Below are positions 56,646 to 64,000 of a DNA stretch of 64,000 bases, in pieces (the first letter of the stretch is position 1; each line of letters opens with the position of its first letter). The position numbers and the translations under genes were made by a program. The notes under the pieces were generated by a model. It ran no database searches, was not told the DNA's origin, and worked only from the letters and a program-made list of their open reading frames with translations. The stretch comes from Natrinema sp. CBA1119 (GTDB lineage: Archaea > Halobacteriota > Halobacteria > Halobacteriales > Natrialbaceae), in the NCBI RefSeq assembly GCF_002572525.1, contig NZ_PDBS01000001.1, forward strand, positions 2,108,001 to 2,172,000, given 5' to 3'.

Positions 56646-57428
56646 ATGCCAACTGGAGCGACGTTCGATTCCGACGGCGTTCGTCTCGCATACGACGACA
56701 TAGTCCCCGAGGGAGACGACGGGGCCGCCCCACCGATCGTTCTCGTCCACGGCTTCGCCTCGAGCCGGCACGAGAACTGGCGCGATCGCGAGTGGGACGA
56801 CACGCTGCTCGAGGCCGGCCGTCGAGTCATCGCACTGGACTGTCGGGGCCACGGCGAAAGCGAGAAACCCCACGATCCCACGGCCTACGAGACGGACAGC
56901 ATGGCGGCGGACGTGGTCCGGCTGCTCGAGCACCTCGAGATCGAGCGCGCCGACTTCCTGGGATACTCGATGGGCGGCCGGATCGGCACGGAAGCGCTGT
57001 ACCGCCATCCGGAGCGGTTCAACGCCGCCGTGTTGGCCGGCATTGGAGCGGCGACGATGGAGCCGAGCGACGCCGGCGACCGGATCGCCGACGGATTGCT
57101 GGCCGACGATCCCGACGACGTGACGGACCCGCTCGGCAAGCGGTTTCGGGTCTTCGCCGAGACGACCGACAACGACCTCGAGGCGCTCGCGGCCTGCGCC
57201 CGGACGCGAACCGCGCCCGCGGACTGGGACGAGATCGCGCAGGTCGAGCATCCGGTGCTGATCGTGGCTGGCGAGCACGACGATATTACGGGCGACCCCG
57301 AACCGCTCGCGGAGGGCTTTCCCAACGGCGAGGCCGTCATCGTCGACGACGCCGACCACCTGACGACCGTCCCCGACGAGCGGTTTACGGCGGCCGTGCT
57401 CGAGTTTCTCGAGCGGGAGGGATTGTAG
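56646..57428 (+). CDS. Alpha/beta-hydrolase
   Basis: 260 residues with the alpha/beta-hydrolase fold. Oxyanion segment VLVHGFASSRHEN, then DCRGHGESEKP, the nucleophile elbow GYSMGG (Ser about 101), IVAGEHDDITG with the acid residue, and DDADHLTTVP with the catalytic His near the end form a complete triad. The family includes esterases, epoxide and haloalkane hydrolases; the actual substrate cannot be inferred. ATG 56646 is the start that directly precedes the first strand; the frame is open further up to 56583. Confidence 0.85.
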   Translation: MPTGATFDSDGVRLAYDDIVPEGDDGAAPPIVLVHGFASSRHENWRDREWDDTLLEAGRRVIALDCRGHGESEKPHDPTAYETDSMAADVVRLLEHLEIERADFLGYSMGGRIGTEALYRHPERFNAAVLAGIGAATMEPSDAGDRIADGLLADDPDDVTDPLGKRFRVFAETTDNDLEALAACARTRTAPADWDEIAQVEHPVLIVAGEHDDITGDPEPLAEGFPNGEAVIVDDADHLTTVPDERFTAAVLEFLEREGL

Positions 57429-57525
57429 CTCGACCGAGTTACTACTCGTTCTCTCACGAGCGGATTTCCCAACTTCGTTTTTGCAGCGGTTACTGGTGTC
57501 TCGAAGGCATTTCTTGACGACTCGA

Positions 57526-57692
57526 GTACGCTGCTCTCGTGGCAACAGGGAATCGCCACATACTCCCCAACCGATTCGTTCGTTCCCGTTGGTCACTCAC
57601 TCATCCCTCGCACGGCTTCGGATCACGGTTCCCTCCGCGGTCACCGTGATCCAGCGCGCGCCACCGCACGTGGTTCGATCGAGCAGCAGGAA
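57526..57692 (+). repeat. Dispersed structured element, copy D
   Basis: Plus-strand copy with CTCTCGTGGCAACAGGGAAT, CCCCAACCGATTCG, CACTCATCCCTCGC and AGCGCGCGCCACCGCACG. The variable hairpin is GGATCACGGT (57620-57629) with ACCGTGATCC (57643-57652), 10 bp with a 13-nt loop. The 3' end stops about 20 nt from the stop codon of the convergent RNB ribonuclease gene. No gene is seen in the rest of 57429-57712. Confidence 0.8.
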
Positions 57693-57712
57693 AATAGGCC
57701 GACTATCGGCCG

Positions 57713-59011
57713 CTATAGCGTCTTCTCTGCCTCGTCCTCGTCTACGACCTCGATCCCGCGGTTGTTGACCGCCATCGGATCGAGGCCGACCTCCTGGAGG
57801 AAGGTCTTGTACTCGCGCTCGCACTGCTCGGCGTCTTTCTGCTTGTCGCTGGCCCGATCGCAGAGTTCCACGAGGTTCTCCGGAACGTCGTTCTGGTAGA
57901 CGATCCAGTGGTTGATCAGGTCGGAGAGCCGCCGGATGGGGCTCGTGAAGTGGCCGTAGATCTCGAAGTTCAGCGCGTGGTGGCCGCCGAAGGGGTCGTT
58001 CATGTACCGCGCTCGAGGCATCACCTTCATCACCGCCCACTGGATCTTGTCCAGCTGGCGATCAGGGGCGTCCTCGAGCGTCGCGTTAACGGCCTTTCGC
58101 GGGTCGTCCCAGGTGCTTCCGGGGATCGAAACGCCGTCCAAGTCCTGAATCTCTCGGAGGGCCTCGGACCACTCGTCGGGGCTGGGCTGGGGGTGGACCC
58201 GGTACATGGCAGAGACGCCGCGATTCCACATGAGCTCGTGCGTGACGGCCTTGTTGGCCTTCAGCATGCACTCCTCGATGATGGTGTGGGCGCGGTCGCG
58301 GCTCGGATTCAAGACGAGCGAGCCGTCTTCCTTGCGCTGTTCGTGCATCTGCTCGGCGAGATCGTAGACCAGCGCGTTCTCCTCGTGGAGCGGCGCGTCG
58401 GACTCCTCGAGGCGACTCTCGGCCTCCGCGTAGGTGAGTCGCTCGTCGGACTCGATGACCGACTTGTAGATCTCGATGTTCTCGTAGGTCAGATTCTCCT
58501 TGTCGAGGTGCATCTCGACGGTGTGGGCCAGCCGGTCCTCGTTGGGCACTAGCGAGCAGACCGTCTCGGCCAGCACCGGCGGCAGCATGTGAACCGTATA
58601 ACCGGGGAGATAGACTGTGTTACCGCGTTCGACGGCCTCGTCCCACATGGCCGTCTCGGGGTTGACGTAGTGGGTCACGTCGGCGATGTGCACCCAGAGG
58701 ACGTACTCGTCGTCGCGCTCGGCGATCGAGATCGCGTCGTCGAAGTCCTGGGCGTCGATCGGGTCCGTCGTCCAGGTCGTCAGGTCGCGCAGATCCTGCC
58801 GGTCGTCGATCTCATCTTGGATCTCCGCCGTCACGCCCTCCGTTCGGGCTTCGGCCTCCTCGAGGACCTCGGGCGGGAACTCGTCGCGGAGCTCGAACTT
58901 CTCGAACAGCTCCTCGCGCTTGTTCTCGAGATGGCGCGCGAGCTCCTCCGAAACTTCGACAGGGCCCTGGCCTTCTACCGTTCCGGCCTCGGCCTGTGCG
59001 TCGTCACTCAT
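57713..59011 (-). CDS. RNB-domain exoribonuclease (RNase R/II type)
   Basis: 432 residues dominated by an RNB domain: TTDPIDAQDFDDAISI contains the four-aspartate catalytic pattern (D...D.DD), then LWVHIADVTHYV, RGNTVYLPGYTVHMLP and RAHTIIEECMLKAN. Only short acidic helices precede it, and no S1 or cold-shock RNA-binding domains are attached. Halophilic archaea lack an exosome and rely on such an RNase R homologue for 3'-5' RNA decay. ATG 59011 begins the protein; the longer open frame is not supported. The 289-nt upstream gap carries no gene. Confidence 0.9.
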   Translation of the reverse strand: MSDDAQAEAGTVEGQGPVEVSEELARHLENKREELFEKFELRDEFPPEVLEEAEARTEGVTAEIQDEIDDRQDLRDLTTWTTDPIDAQDFDDAISIAERDDEYVLWVHIADVTHYVNPETAMWDEAVERGNTVYLPGYTVHMLPPVLAETVCSLVPNEDRLAHTVEMHLDKENLTYENIEIYKSVIESDERLTYAEAESRLEESDAPLHEENALVYDLAEQMHEQRKEDGSLVLNPSRDRAHTIIEECMLKANKAVTHELMWNRGVSAMYRVHPQPSPDEWSEALREIQDLDGVSIPGSTWDDPRKAVNATLEDAPDRQLDKIQWAVMKVMPRARYMNDPFGGHHALNFEIYGHFTSPIRRLSDLINHWIVYQNDVPENLVELCDRASDKQKDAEQCEREYKTFLQEVGLDPMAVNNRGIEVVDEDEAEKTL

Positions 59012-59300
59012 GACGTGGGCTACGGACGTGAGGGTGAAAGTCGTGTCGGGATCGGAACGGTGACAGTGGACGTTCGTTCGATCACAGGGAACTCTTGACG
59101 ACGATCCGGAGTACGATCTCGAAAATCGTTGGTCGCGACCTATAGCAGCCACTGAAACGATGTACACACTGATCGCAACGCACTCATGTGATCAGGTATG
59201 CAGTGACGTTCGGTGGCTACTATAACCGCAGCGGGTCTGCCGTGTAATCCAGCCAGAACCGGTATAATGGTCGAGTGAAATAGACAGATAGTTCGACGCT

Positions 59301-61436
59301 ATGGCCTGGCAGTACACTTCGCAACTCCTCCCGTTTATCGGGATTCTCTTTTCGGCGATGATCATTTCGGCCGCACTAGCTCTCTATACCGTCGTCGAAC
59401 GGACGGATGCGCTGGACGAGCCGAGCGTCCGTGCGTTCGTCAGCCTGAACGTCGGGTGTTCGCTCTGGTCGGGCGCGTACGCGTTGCAGTTGTTGAGCCT
59501 CGACATCCCGACGAAACGCGTCTGGTTGGGCGTCGCCTTCGTCGGTGCCGTGCTGGTCTCGCTCTCCTGTTTCTTCTTTGCCGTCGCGTACTCGGGCAAC
59601 GAGGAGTGGCTCTCCCGGCGGACGCTTCTCGTTCTCGCGATCGAACCCGCCGTCGCGTTCGTCCTGTACGTAACCCAGTACCGGCACCTGTACGAGCAAC
59701 CGCTCGAGACCGCCGTCGCCGGCGACCTCGTCGTCCTGGATCGAACGTTCGGACCGATGGCGATCATTCACGTCCTGTTCCTGTACGGCCTCCTCGTCGT
59801 CGGCGCCGGATTCCTGCTCAAGACGGTGTACGAATCGCAACACGTCTACCGGGAGCAGGCCGTTGCGGTGCTGTTTGCCATTCTCGTTCCGCTGGTCGCC
59901 AATATCGTGTGGTTCCTCGGTCTGGGACCGATCGGTGACCTCGATCTGACGCCCATCGCGTTCACCGTCTCCGGGCTCGCGTTCGCCGTCGCGATCTATC
60001 GCCATCACCTGCTGGATATCGCCCCCGTCGCCCGCACCGCCGTCGTCGAGGATATGCGCGACGGCTTCCTCGTGATCGACGAAACCAATCGCATTCGAGA
60101 CGGCAACGCGGCGGCTCGGCGCTCCCTCTCGAGCGACGGGGCCATCCCCCTCGTCGGCCGGGATGTGATCGACGTCTTTCCCGAGATCGCTCATATCGTC
60201 GGTAACGAGGCGTCGACAGGTCAGACCGAGATCGTTGTCGACGCCGACGACGGCCGCCAGTTCTTCGACGTGCAGGTGCAACGTCTCTCGAACGCCGACG
60301 GGATTCGCTTGCTTCTTCTGCGAGACGTTACCCAGCAACACGCCGTCGAACAGCGATATCAGTCCTTCATCGAAAACGCGTCCGATCTCATCACGATGGT
60401 CGACGACCGCGGGATAATCCGCTACCAGAGTCCCTCGAGTCGGAGCGTTCTGGGATTCGAGCCGTCAACACTGATGGGACAGTCGGCGTTCGAGTTCGTC
60501 CATCCCGACGACCGAGAGCGGATCGTCGAGCAGTTTCAGACCGGGACCGATGCATCGATAGCTGTCGATCGAGCGGAGTATCGGCTTCGGACCGCCGACG
60601 GCGAGTGGCGAGACGTCGAGACGGTCGGCAGTAACCTGCTCGACGACCCGTTCGTCGACGGTATCGTCTTGAACACTCGCGACATCACCGAACGCAAGAA
60701 ACGCGAACGCGAGATCCGCCGAGCCAACGAGCAACTGGAGCAGTTCGCGAGCGTCGTCAGCCACGACCTTCGCAATCCACTGAATGTCGCGCAGGGGTAT
60801 CTCGAGGTCGCCAGAGAGTCCGTCGATTGCGCGTCACACGACGAGATCGCGACCGCCCACGAGCGCATGGAGACTATCATCGAAGAGGTGTTGGTGCTGG
60901 CCCGTGCTGGACAATCGATCGGTGACACCGAGCGGCTCCACCTCGAGCACCTCGCCGACCGCGCATGGGTGAACGTCGATACGGCTGAGGCGACACTTTC
61001 GGTCGCTGGCGATCGGGAGATCGTCGCCGACGGCGACCGGGTGCTCCACCTGTTCGAAAACCTGTTCCGAAATGCTGTGGAACATGGTTCCACGAACCCT
61101 GCGTCGCACACTCAGCAGGATGCCGTGGAACACGGGGGAAACACCGTCACCGTCCGGGTCGGCACGACTCCCGACGGATTTTTCGTCGAAGACGACGGGC
61201 CGGGGATCCCCCTCGACGAGCGAGAGTCCGTCCTCGAGTACGGCCACACCACGTCCTCGTCGGGATCCGGCTTCGGTCTCGCGATCGTTTCGAAGATCGC
61301 CGACGGCCACGGCTGGGCGATTCAAATCACCGAGAGCGCCGACGGCGGTGCTCGGTTCGAGTTCGACACCGACGGCGCGCCCTGGTCGGACACGACGGAT
61401 CGAGAACTGGTCGACGAGGAACTCGGTGGCCAGTGA
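59301..61436 (+). CDS. 7TM / PAS-PAS sensor histidine kinase
   Basis: 711 residues. An N-terminal domain of seven helices (about 10-230) is of the haloarchaeal histidine-kinase 7TM type, followed by two PAS modules (about 245-345 and 350-470), a HisKA helix pair with His488 in SHDLRNPLN, and the ATPase: NLFRNAVEHG (N-box), DDGPGIP and SGFGLAI (G-boxes). A repeat-like insertion (AVEHGSTNPASHTQQDAVEHG) occurs in the N-box loop. No response regulator is adjacent, so it is an orphan kinase. The start 59301 lies about 35 nt after GGTATAATGG, a plausible promoter. Confidence 0.92.
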   Translation: MAWQYTSQLLPFIGILFSAMIISAALALYTVVERTDALDEPSVRAFVSLNVGCSLWSGAYALQLLSLDIPTKRVWLGVAFVGAVLVSLSCFFFAVAYSGNEEWLSRRTLLVLAIEPAVAFVLYVTQYRHLYEQPLETAVAGDLVVLDRTFGPMAIIHVLFLYGLLVVGAGFLLKTVYESQHVYREQAVAVLFAILVPLVANIVWFLGLGPIGDLDLTPIAFTVSGLAFAVAIYRHHLLDIAPVARTAVVEDMRDGFLVIDETNRIRDGNAAARRSLSSDGAIPLVGRDVIDVFPEIAHIVGNEASTGQTEIVVDADDGRQFFDVQVQRLSNADGIRLLLLRDVTQQHAVEQRYQSFIENASDLITMVDDRGIIRYQSPSSRSVLGFEPSTLMGQSAFEFVHPDDRERIVEQFQTGTDASIAVDRAEYRLRTADGEWRDVETVGSNLLDDPFVDGIVLNTRDITERKKREREIRRANEQLEQFASVVSHDLRNPLNVAQGYLEVARESVDCASHDEIATAHERMETIIEEVLVLARAGQSIGDTERLHLEHLADRAWVNVDTAEATLSVAGDREIVADGDRVLHLFENLFRNAVEHGSTNPASHTQQDAVEHGGNTVTVRVGTTPDGFFVEDDGPGIPLDERESVLEYGHTTSSSGSGFGLAIVSKIADGHGWAIQITESADGGARFEFDTDGAPWSDTTDRELVDEELGGQ

Positions 61437-61516
61437 GAACGCCAACAGTAAGGCGGGTGATCGTTCGCGAGCGTAGCGCGGACCGAATTGAGATCGGCGG
61501 CACATCGATCGTCGCT

Positions 61517-61810
61517 CTACGACTCTTCCTCGAGCGCACCGTATCGTTCCTCGACGGTCTGCAGATACCGCGAGAGGAATCGCTCCCGGTCGGTTGCTCC
61601 GGCCTCGAGATCCACTAACAGCGCCTCGAGTTCGTCGCGCGGGTGGTGACAGAGGTCGCGGTGACAGGACTTACAGAGGTGTTCGAACGTCTTGTCGTCG
61701 CGGTCCCAGCGGTCGCCGTATTTGTCGTACTCGCGGGCCTCGTCGCGCGGGCGCTCGGTGCCACAGGCGAGACAGGTCACCGTCTCCGTGCGGGTCCGAG
61801 AGGGCCACAT
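61517..61810 (-). CDS. Haloarchaeal zinc-ribbon protein (HNH-like cysteine pairs)
   Basis: 97 residues. TVTCLACGTERPRDEAREYD and EHLCKSCHRDLCHHPRDE provide two C-x2-C pairs and nearby histidines, matching a zinc ribbon and the metal core of some HNH-like folds (the spacing fits DUF7562-type haloarchaeal proteins, from memory). The remaining helix LLVDLEAGATDRERFLSRYLQTVEERYG could mediate interaction. ATG 61810 starts directly before the first cysteine pair. Gene is co-directional with the metallophosphoesterase gene upstream of it. Confidence 0.75.
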   Translation of the reverse strand: MWPSRTRTETVTCLACGTERPRDEAREYDKYGDRWDRDDKTFEHLCKSCHRDLCHHPRDELEALLVDLEAGATDRERFLSRYLQTVEERYGALEEES

Positions 61811-61884
61811 GGTCGGCCTGACGGCGCGGGTCCACTTAGCGATTGGCACACGTTGTACCCGACCGGACGGTCAGGGCAGCCGAG

Positions 61885-63330
61885 CTACCGGAACCGATCA
61901 CGCCCCTCGTCGGCGCGGCCGCCCTCCTCCGCACGGTCGTCTCCGTCGACGGGCGGCGTTCCGCGCTCGGAGTCGAAATCGAGTTCGCGGTCGCGGTCGG
62001 AGACGGGTGCAGAGGCCGACTCCGCCTCGGGACGCTCGAGCGGTCCGTCGGGATCCATCACCGTTCGCGCCGGGATCGGCTCCGGCCGCGGCGGACGGCG
62101 CGCGACCAGCCGCTGAAAGCGGGTGAGATCGACCGACTGCTCCGTCTCGATCTCCTCGTACTCGACGACGACCCGATCCCCCTCGGCGAAGATGCGGACG
62201 TAATTCAATCGGAACGACGGGTAGTACACCCCCGGCAGCCGCGAGAACCGGGCCTCGACGTGCTGGAGCTTCTTGAGCCAGGTGCCCGTGTTGACGACGA
62301 CCCGATCGCCCCACTCGGTGATCGACGCGCGGTGGGTGTGTCCGTAGACGAAGACTGTGACGTCGGGATTCGCCTCGAATACCTCTCTGGCCGCGCTTAG
62401 AAAGGGCTCGTCGCCCTGCCCGACGCGAATGCCCGAGAGGACGACGCCGAAGCGCTCGAGGGTGTGCCTGAGATCGCGTCTGAACAGCCACAGGGGGACC
62501 GCGACCAGCACCAGGACGGCGATGATCACGAGGTTGACGGCGACGATGAGTTCGAGGACGATCGCGGCGACGCCGAGCGCGTGGACGATGGGATTGTCGG
62601 TGAAAAACCGCGCCGGAAGGAGGCCGACTGTCTCGAGGACGGTGCCGAACAGGTAGAGCAGCGTGAGGTTGAAAAATACCAGTAGCGGGACGACGATCGC
62701 TCGCAGGAACGGGCTCATCTCCCTGTAGAAGTAGTTCGAGAGGAGCCAGCGCGGGATCTCTTCCATCGGGGCGACCGACTGAATGTCGCGCAGCCAGTCG
62801 CCTCTCGCCCGGCCGGAGTAGCGGCCGGCAGCGGCGACGATCCGCTGGACGACGAAGTAGCCGACCGGGAGCGCGTCGGGATTCCCCCAGTCCGGCATCC
62901 GGTTGTTCGGATCGCGTTGCTGGCCGTGTTCGATCCAGATCCGCCCGTCGCCGACCTCGCGAGTGATCGAAACCTCCTGCTCGAGGGTGACGTTGAACTC
63001 CGCAAGGCGATCGACGTGGGAGTCGTGGCAGGCGAGGTCGTAATCGTGGTTCCCCGGGATGAGCGTGATATCGATCTCCGCACCGGTCGCGCGAAGTTGC
63101 TCGAACACGCGCGGGTGATCGTCGATGACCCGCTCGAGTGTCGCCGGTCCCGTCACCTCGGCGTACTCCCACAGCCCGAACGCGTCGCCGTTGATGACGA
63201 GTTCGACGTCGCCGCCGCGCTCCTCGAGGCCCGCGAGAAACGAGAGGAGCTCCGCCTCGAAGTCGAGCGCCGTCAGCTGTTCGTCGCCGCCCATGTGGAG
63301 GTCGCTGATGAAGACGTACTCGCTGGCCAT
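61885..63330 (-). CDS. Membrane-inserted metallophosphoesterase
   Basis: 481 residues. Calcineurin-type metal motifs come in order: SDLHMGG (about 8-14), NGDAFG (about 46), PGNHDYD (about 90), IEHGQQ (about 130) and VYGHTHR (about 345). Two or three strong TM helices (about 220-315: VVPLLVFFNLTLLYLF, LGVAAIVLELIVAVNLVIIAVLVLVAVPLWLF) are inserted between the fourth and the last motif. The C-terminus from about 410 is acidic and disordered. It may hydrolyse a phosphodiester of a lipid or nucleotide at the membrane. ATG 63330 precedes the first motif. Confidence 0.85.
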   Translation of the reverse strand: MASEYVFISDLHMGGDEQLTALDFEAELLSFLAGLEERGGDVELVINGDAFGLWEYAEVTGPATLERVIDDHPRVFEQLRATGAEIDITLIPGNHDYDLACHDSHVDRLAEFNVTLEQEVSITREVGDGRIWIEHGQQRDPNNRMPDWGNPDALPVGYFVVQRIVAAAGRYSGRARGDWLRDIQSVAPMEEIPRWLLSNYFYREMSPFLRAIVVPLLVFFNLTLLYLFGTVLETVGLLPARFFTDNPIVHALGVAAIVLELIVAVNLVIIAVLVLVAVPLWLFRRDLRHTLERFGVVLSGIRVGQGDEPFLSAAREVFEANPDVTVFVYGHTHRASITEWGDRVVVNTGTWLKKLQHVEARFSRLPGVYYPSFRLNYVRIFAEGDRVVVEYEEIETEQSVDLTRFQRLVARRPPRPEPIPARTVMDPDGPLERPEAESASAPVSDRDRELDFDSERGTPPVDGDDRAEEGGRADEGRDRFR

Positions 63331-63490
63331 CGGACGAGTCCGGCGTACTACCAGACGGACCGGGAAAGTGGTTTGCCCGTTCCCGACGGCCGGCTCGCTC
63401 GAGCGCCCGTCTGGCGGTCGGCCCGCTCGAGCGCCCGTTCGGTGTCCACGGTCCCGTCTCGCCCAGTCGCCCGACCCGCGACTTCGAATC

Positions 63491-63500
63491 TTATCTATTA
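63491..63500 (+). promoter_or_regulatory. TATA box for the PUA-domain gene
   Basis: TTATCTATTA is centred about 30 nt before the ATG at 63526, giving a leaderless transcript; it also lies in the divergent interval shared with the metallophosphoesterase gene. Confidence 0.5.
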
Positions 63501-63525
63501 AATGCGTACGGGCGGTAGCACGGGT

Positions 63526-64000
63526 ATGCAGGTCAAGTCCCGACACCACCTCCGCAGCGACGCGGTGTCCGATCTCGAGGAGACGCTCGAGGACCAACTC
63601 GGCGTCTCGCCCGAGGGCGATGCATACGAGCGCGTCGAGTTCGAGGAAACCGACTGGGAGGTCGTCCTCATCGACGGCGAGCCACGGGTCGCGTACTTCG
63701 ACGAGGAACCGTTTCTGACGGTCAGGGGGGCCAACGCCTACGAGCCCGAGAAGCGACTGGTGACCGTCGACGCGGGTGCCGTCTCGTTCGTCAGCGACGG
63801 CGCGGACGTGATGCGACCCGGGATCACGGAAGCGACCGACGACATCTCGCCGGACGATCTGGTCGTCATCGCCGAGGAGTCCCACGGGAAGGTGCTCGCG
63901 GTCGGCCGCGCCCGCGTCGACGGCGCGGACATGGTCGGCGACGACGGAAAAGTGGTGGACTCGCTTCACCACGTCGGCGACGAACTCTACGAGTTCTCCG
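63526..64000 (+). CDS. PUA-domain RNA-binding protein, 5' part
   Basis: 158 complete codons are visible and the frame is still open at the window end. The first half is an N-terminal helper domain (VKSRHHLRSDAVSDLEETLEDQLG) as in archaeal PUA-domain proteins, and residues from about 75 onward form the PUA barrel: KRLVTVDAGAVSFVSDGADVMRPGI with DDLVVIAEES and VLAVGRA. PUA modules bind structured RNA, for example in tRNA modification and ribosome biogenesis. The start is fixed by the TATA box at 63491. The protein should end within about 10-20 residues past the window. Confidence 0.88.
   Translation, partial: MQVKSRHHLRSDAVSDLEETLEDQLGVSPEGDAYERVEFEETDWEVVLIDGEPRVAYFDEEPFLTVRGANAYEPEKRLVTVDAGAVSFVSDGADVMRPGITEATDDISPDDLVVIAEESHGKVLAVGRARVDGADMVGDDGKVVDSLHHVGDELYEFS

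Overview
The window comes from the chromosome of a haloarchaeon, most likely in or near the Natrialbaceae (Haloterrigena/Natrinema-like). The DNA is GC-rich, nearly every predicted protein is very rich in Asp and Glu, exported proteins carry Tat/lipobox or PGF-CTERM-type signals, and several genes begin at or within about 30 nt of a TATA box (leaderless style). I found no tRNA, rRNA, CRISPR array, insertion sequence or replication origin.

Layout. 1-1.6 kb: end of an APC amino-acid permease and a CBS protein. 1.8-9.1 kb: a three-gene operon that looks like an AddAB/RecBCD-type end-processing machine (an inactivated-looking helicase-like subunit, a separate Fe-S nuclease-like subunit, and an intact UvrD-like helicase-nuclease). 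9.1-17 kb: a fused folate enzyme (FolC-FolP), a cupin, a frameshifted ABC ATPase divergent from an ABC permease, and a glyoxalase-fold dioxygenase-like protein. 17-26 kb: carB, a histidine-kinase remnant, small haloarchaeal proteins, a second ABC ATPase/permease pair (permease frameshifted) and an FAD oxidoreductase. 26-34 kb: a polysaccharide-deacetylase lipoprotein, an MFS-like remnant, and a divergent solute-binding lipoprotein/chemotaxis transducer pair. 33-41 kb: homoserine kinase, pdxS, an acetoacetate-decarboxylase-like protein, DUF1405-like membrane protein, valS. 41-49 kb: an RND/MMPL exporter with a divergent possible regulator, a CARF-like regulator, a sodium:solute symporter with its small partner, and a membrane-tethered winged-helix protein. 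49-64 kb: rtcA, KDG kinase, a surface protein, a lipoamide-dehydrogenase-like protein, GNAT, hydrolase, RNB ribonuclease, a multi-PAS histidine kinase, a membrane metallophosphoesterase and the start of a PUA-domain protein.

The two strongest novelty candidates are (1) four dispersed copies of a ~170-nt intergenic element whose internal hairpin is kept with unrelated sequence in every copy, as expected of a structured RNA; in three of four copies its 3' end faces the stop codon of a convergent gene 20-54 nt away; and (2) the split AddAB-like operon in which one nuclease-like subunit keeps an apparent four-Cys Fe-S staple but has lost the recognisable nuclease lysine motif. Two ABC-transporter genes are each broken by loss of one base in a run of five G/C, which may be sequencing error.
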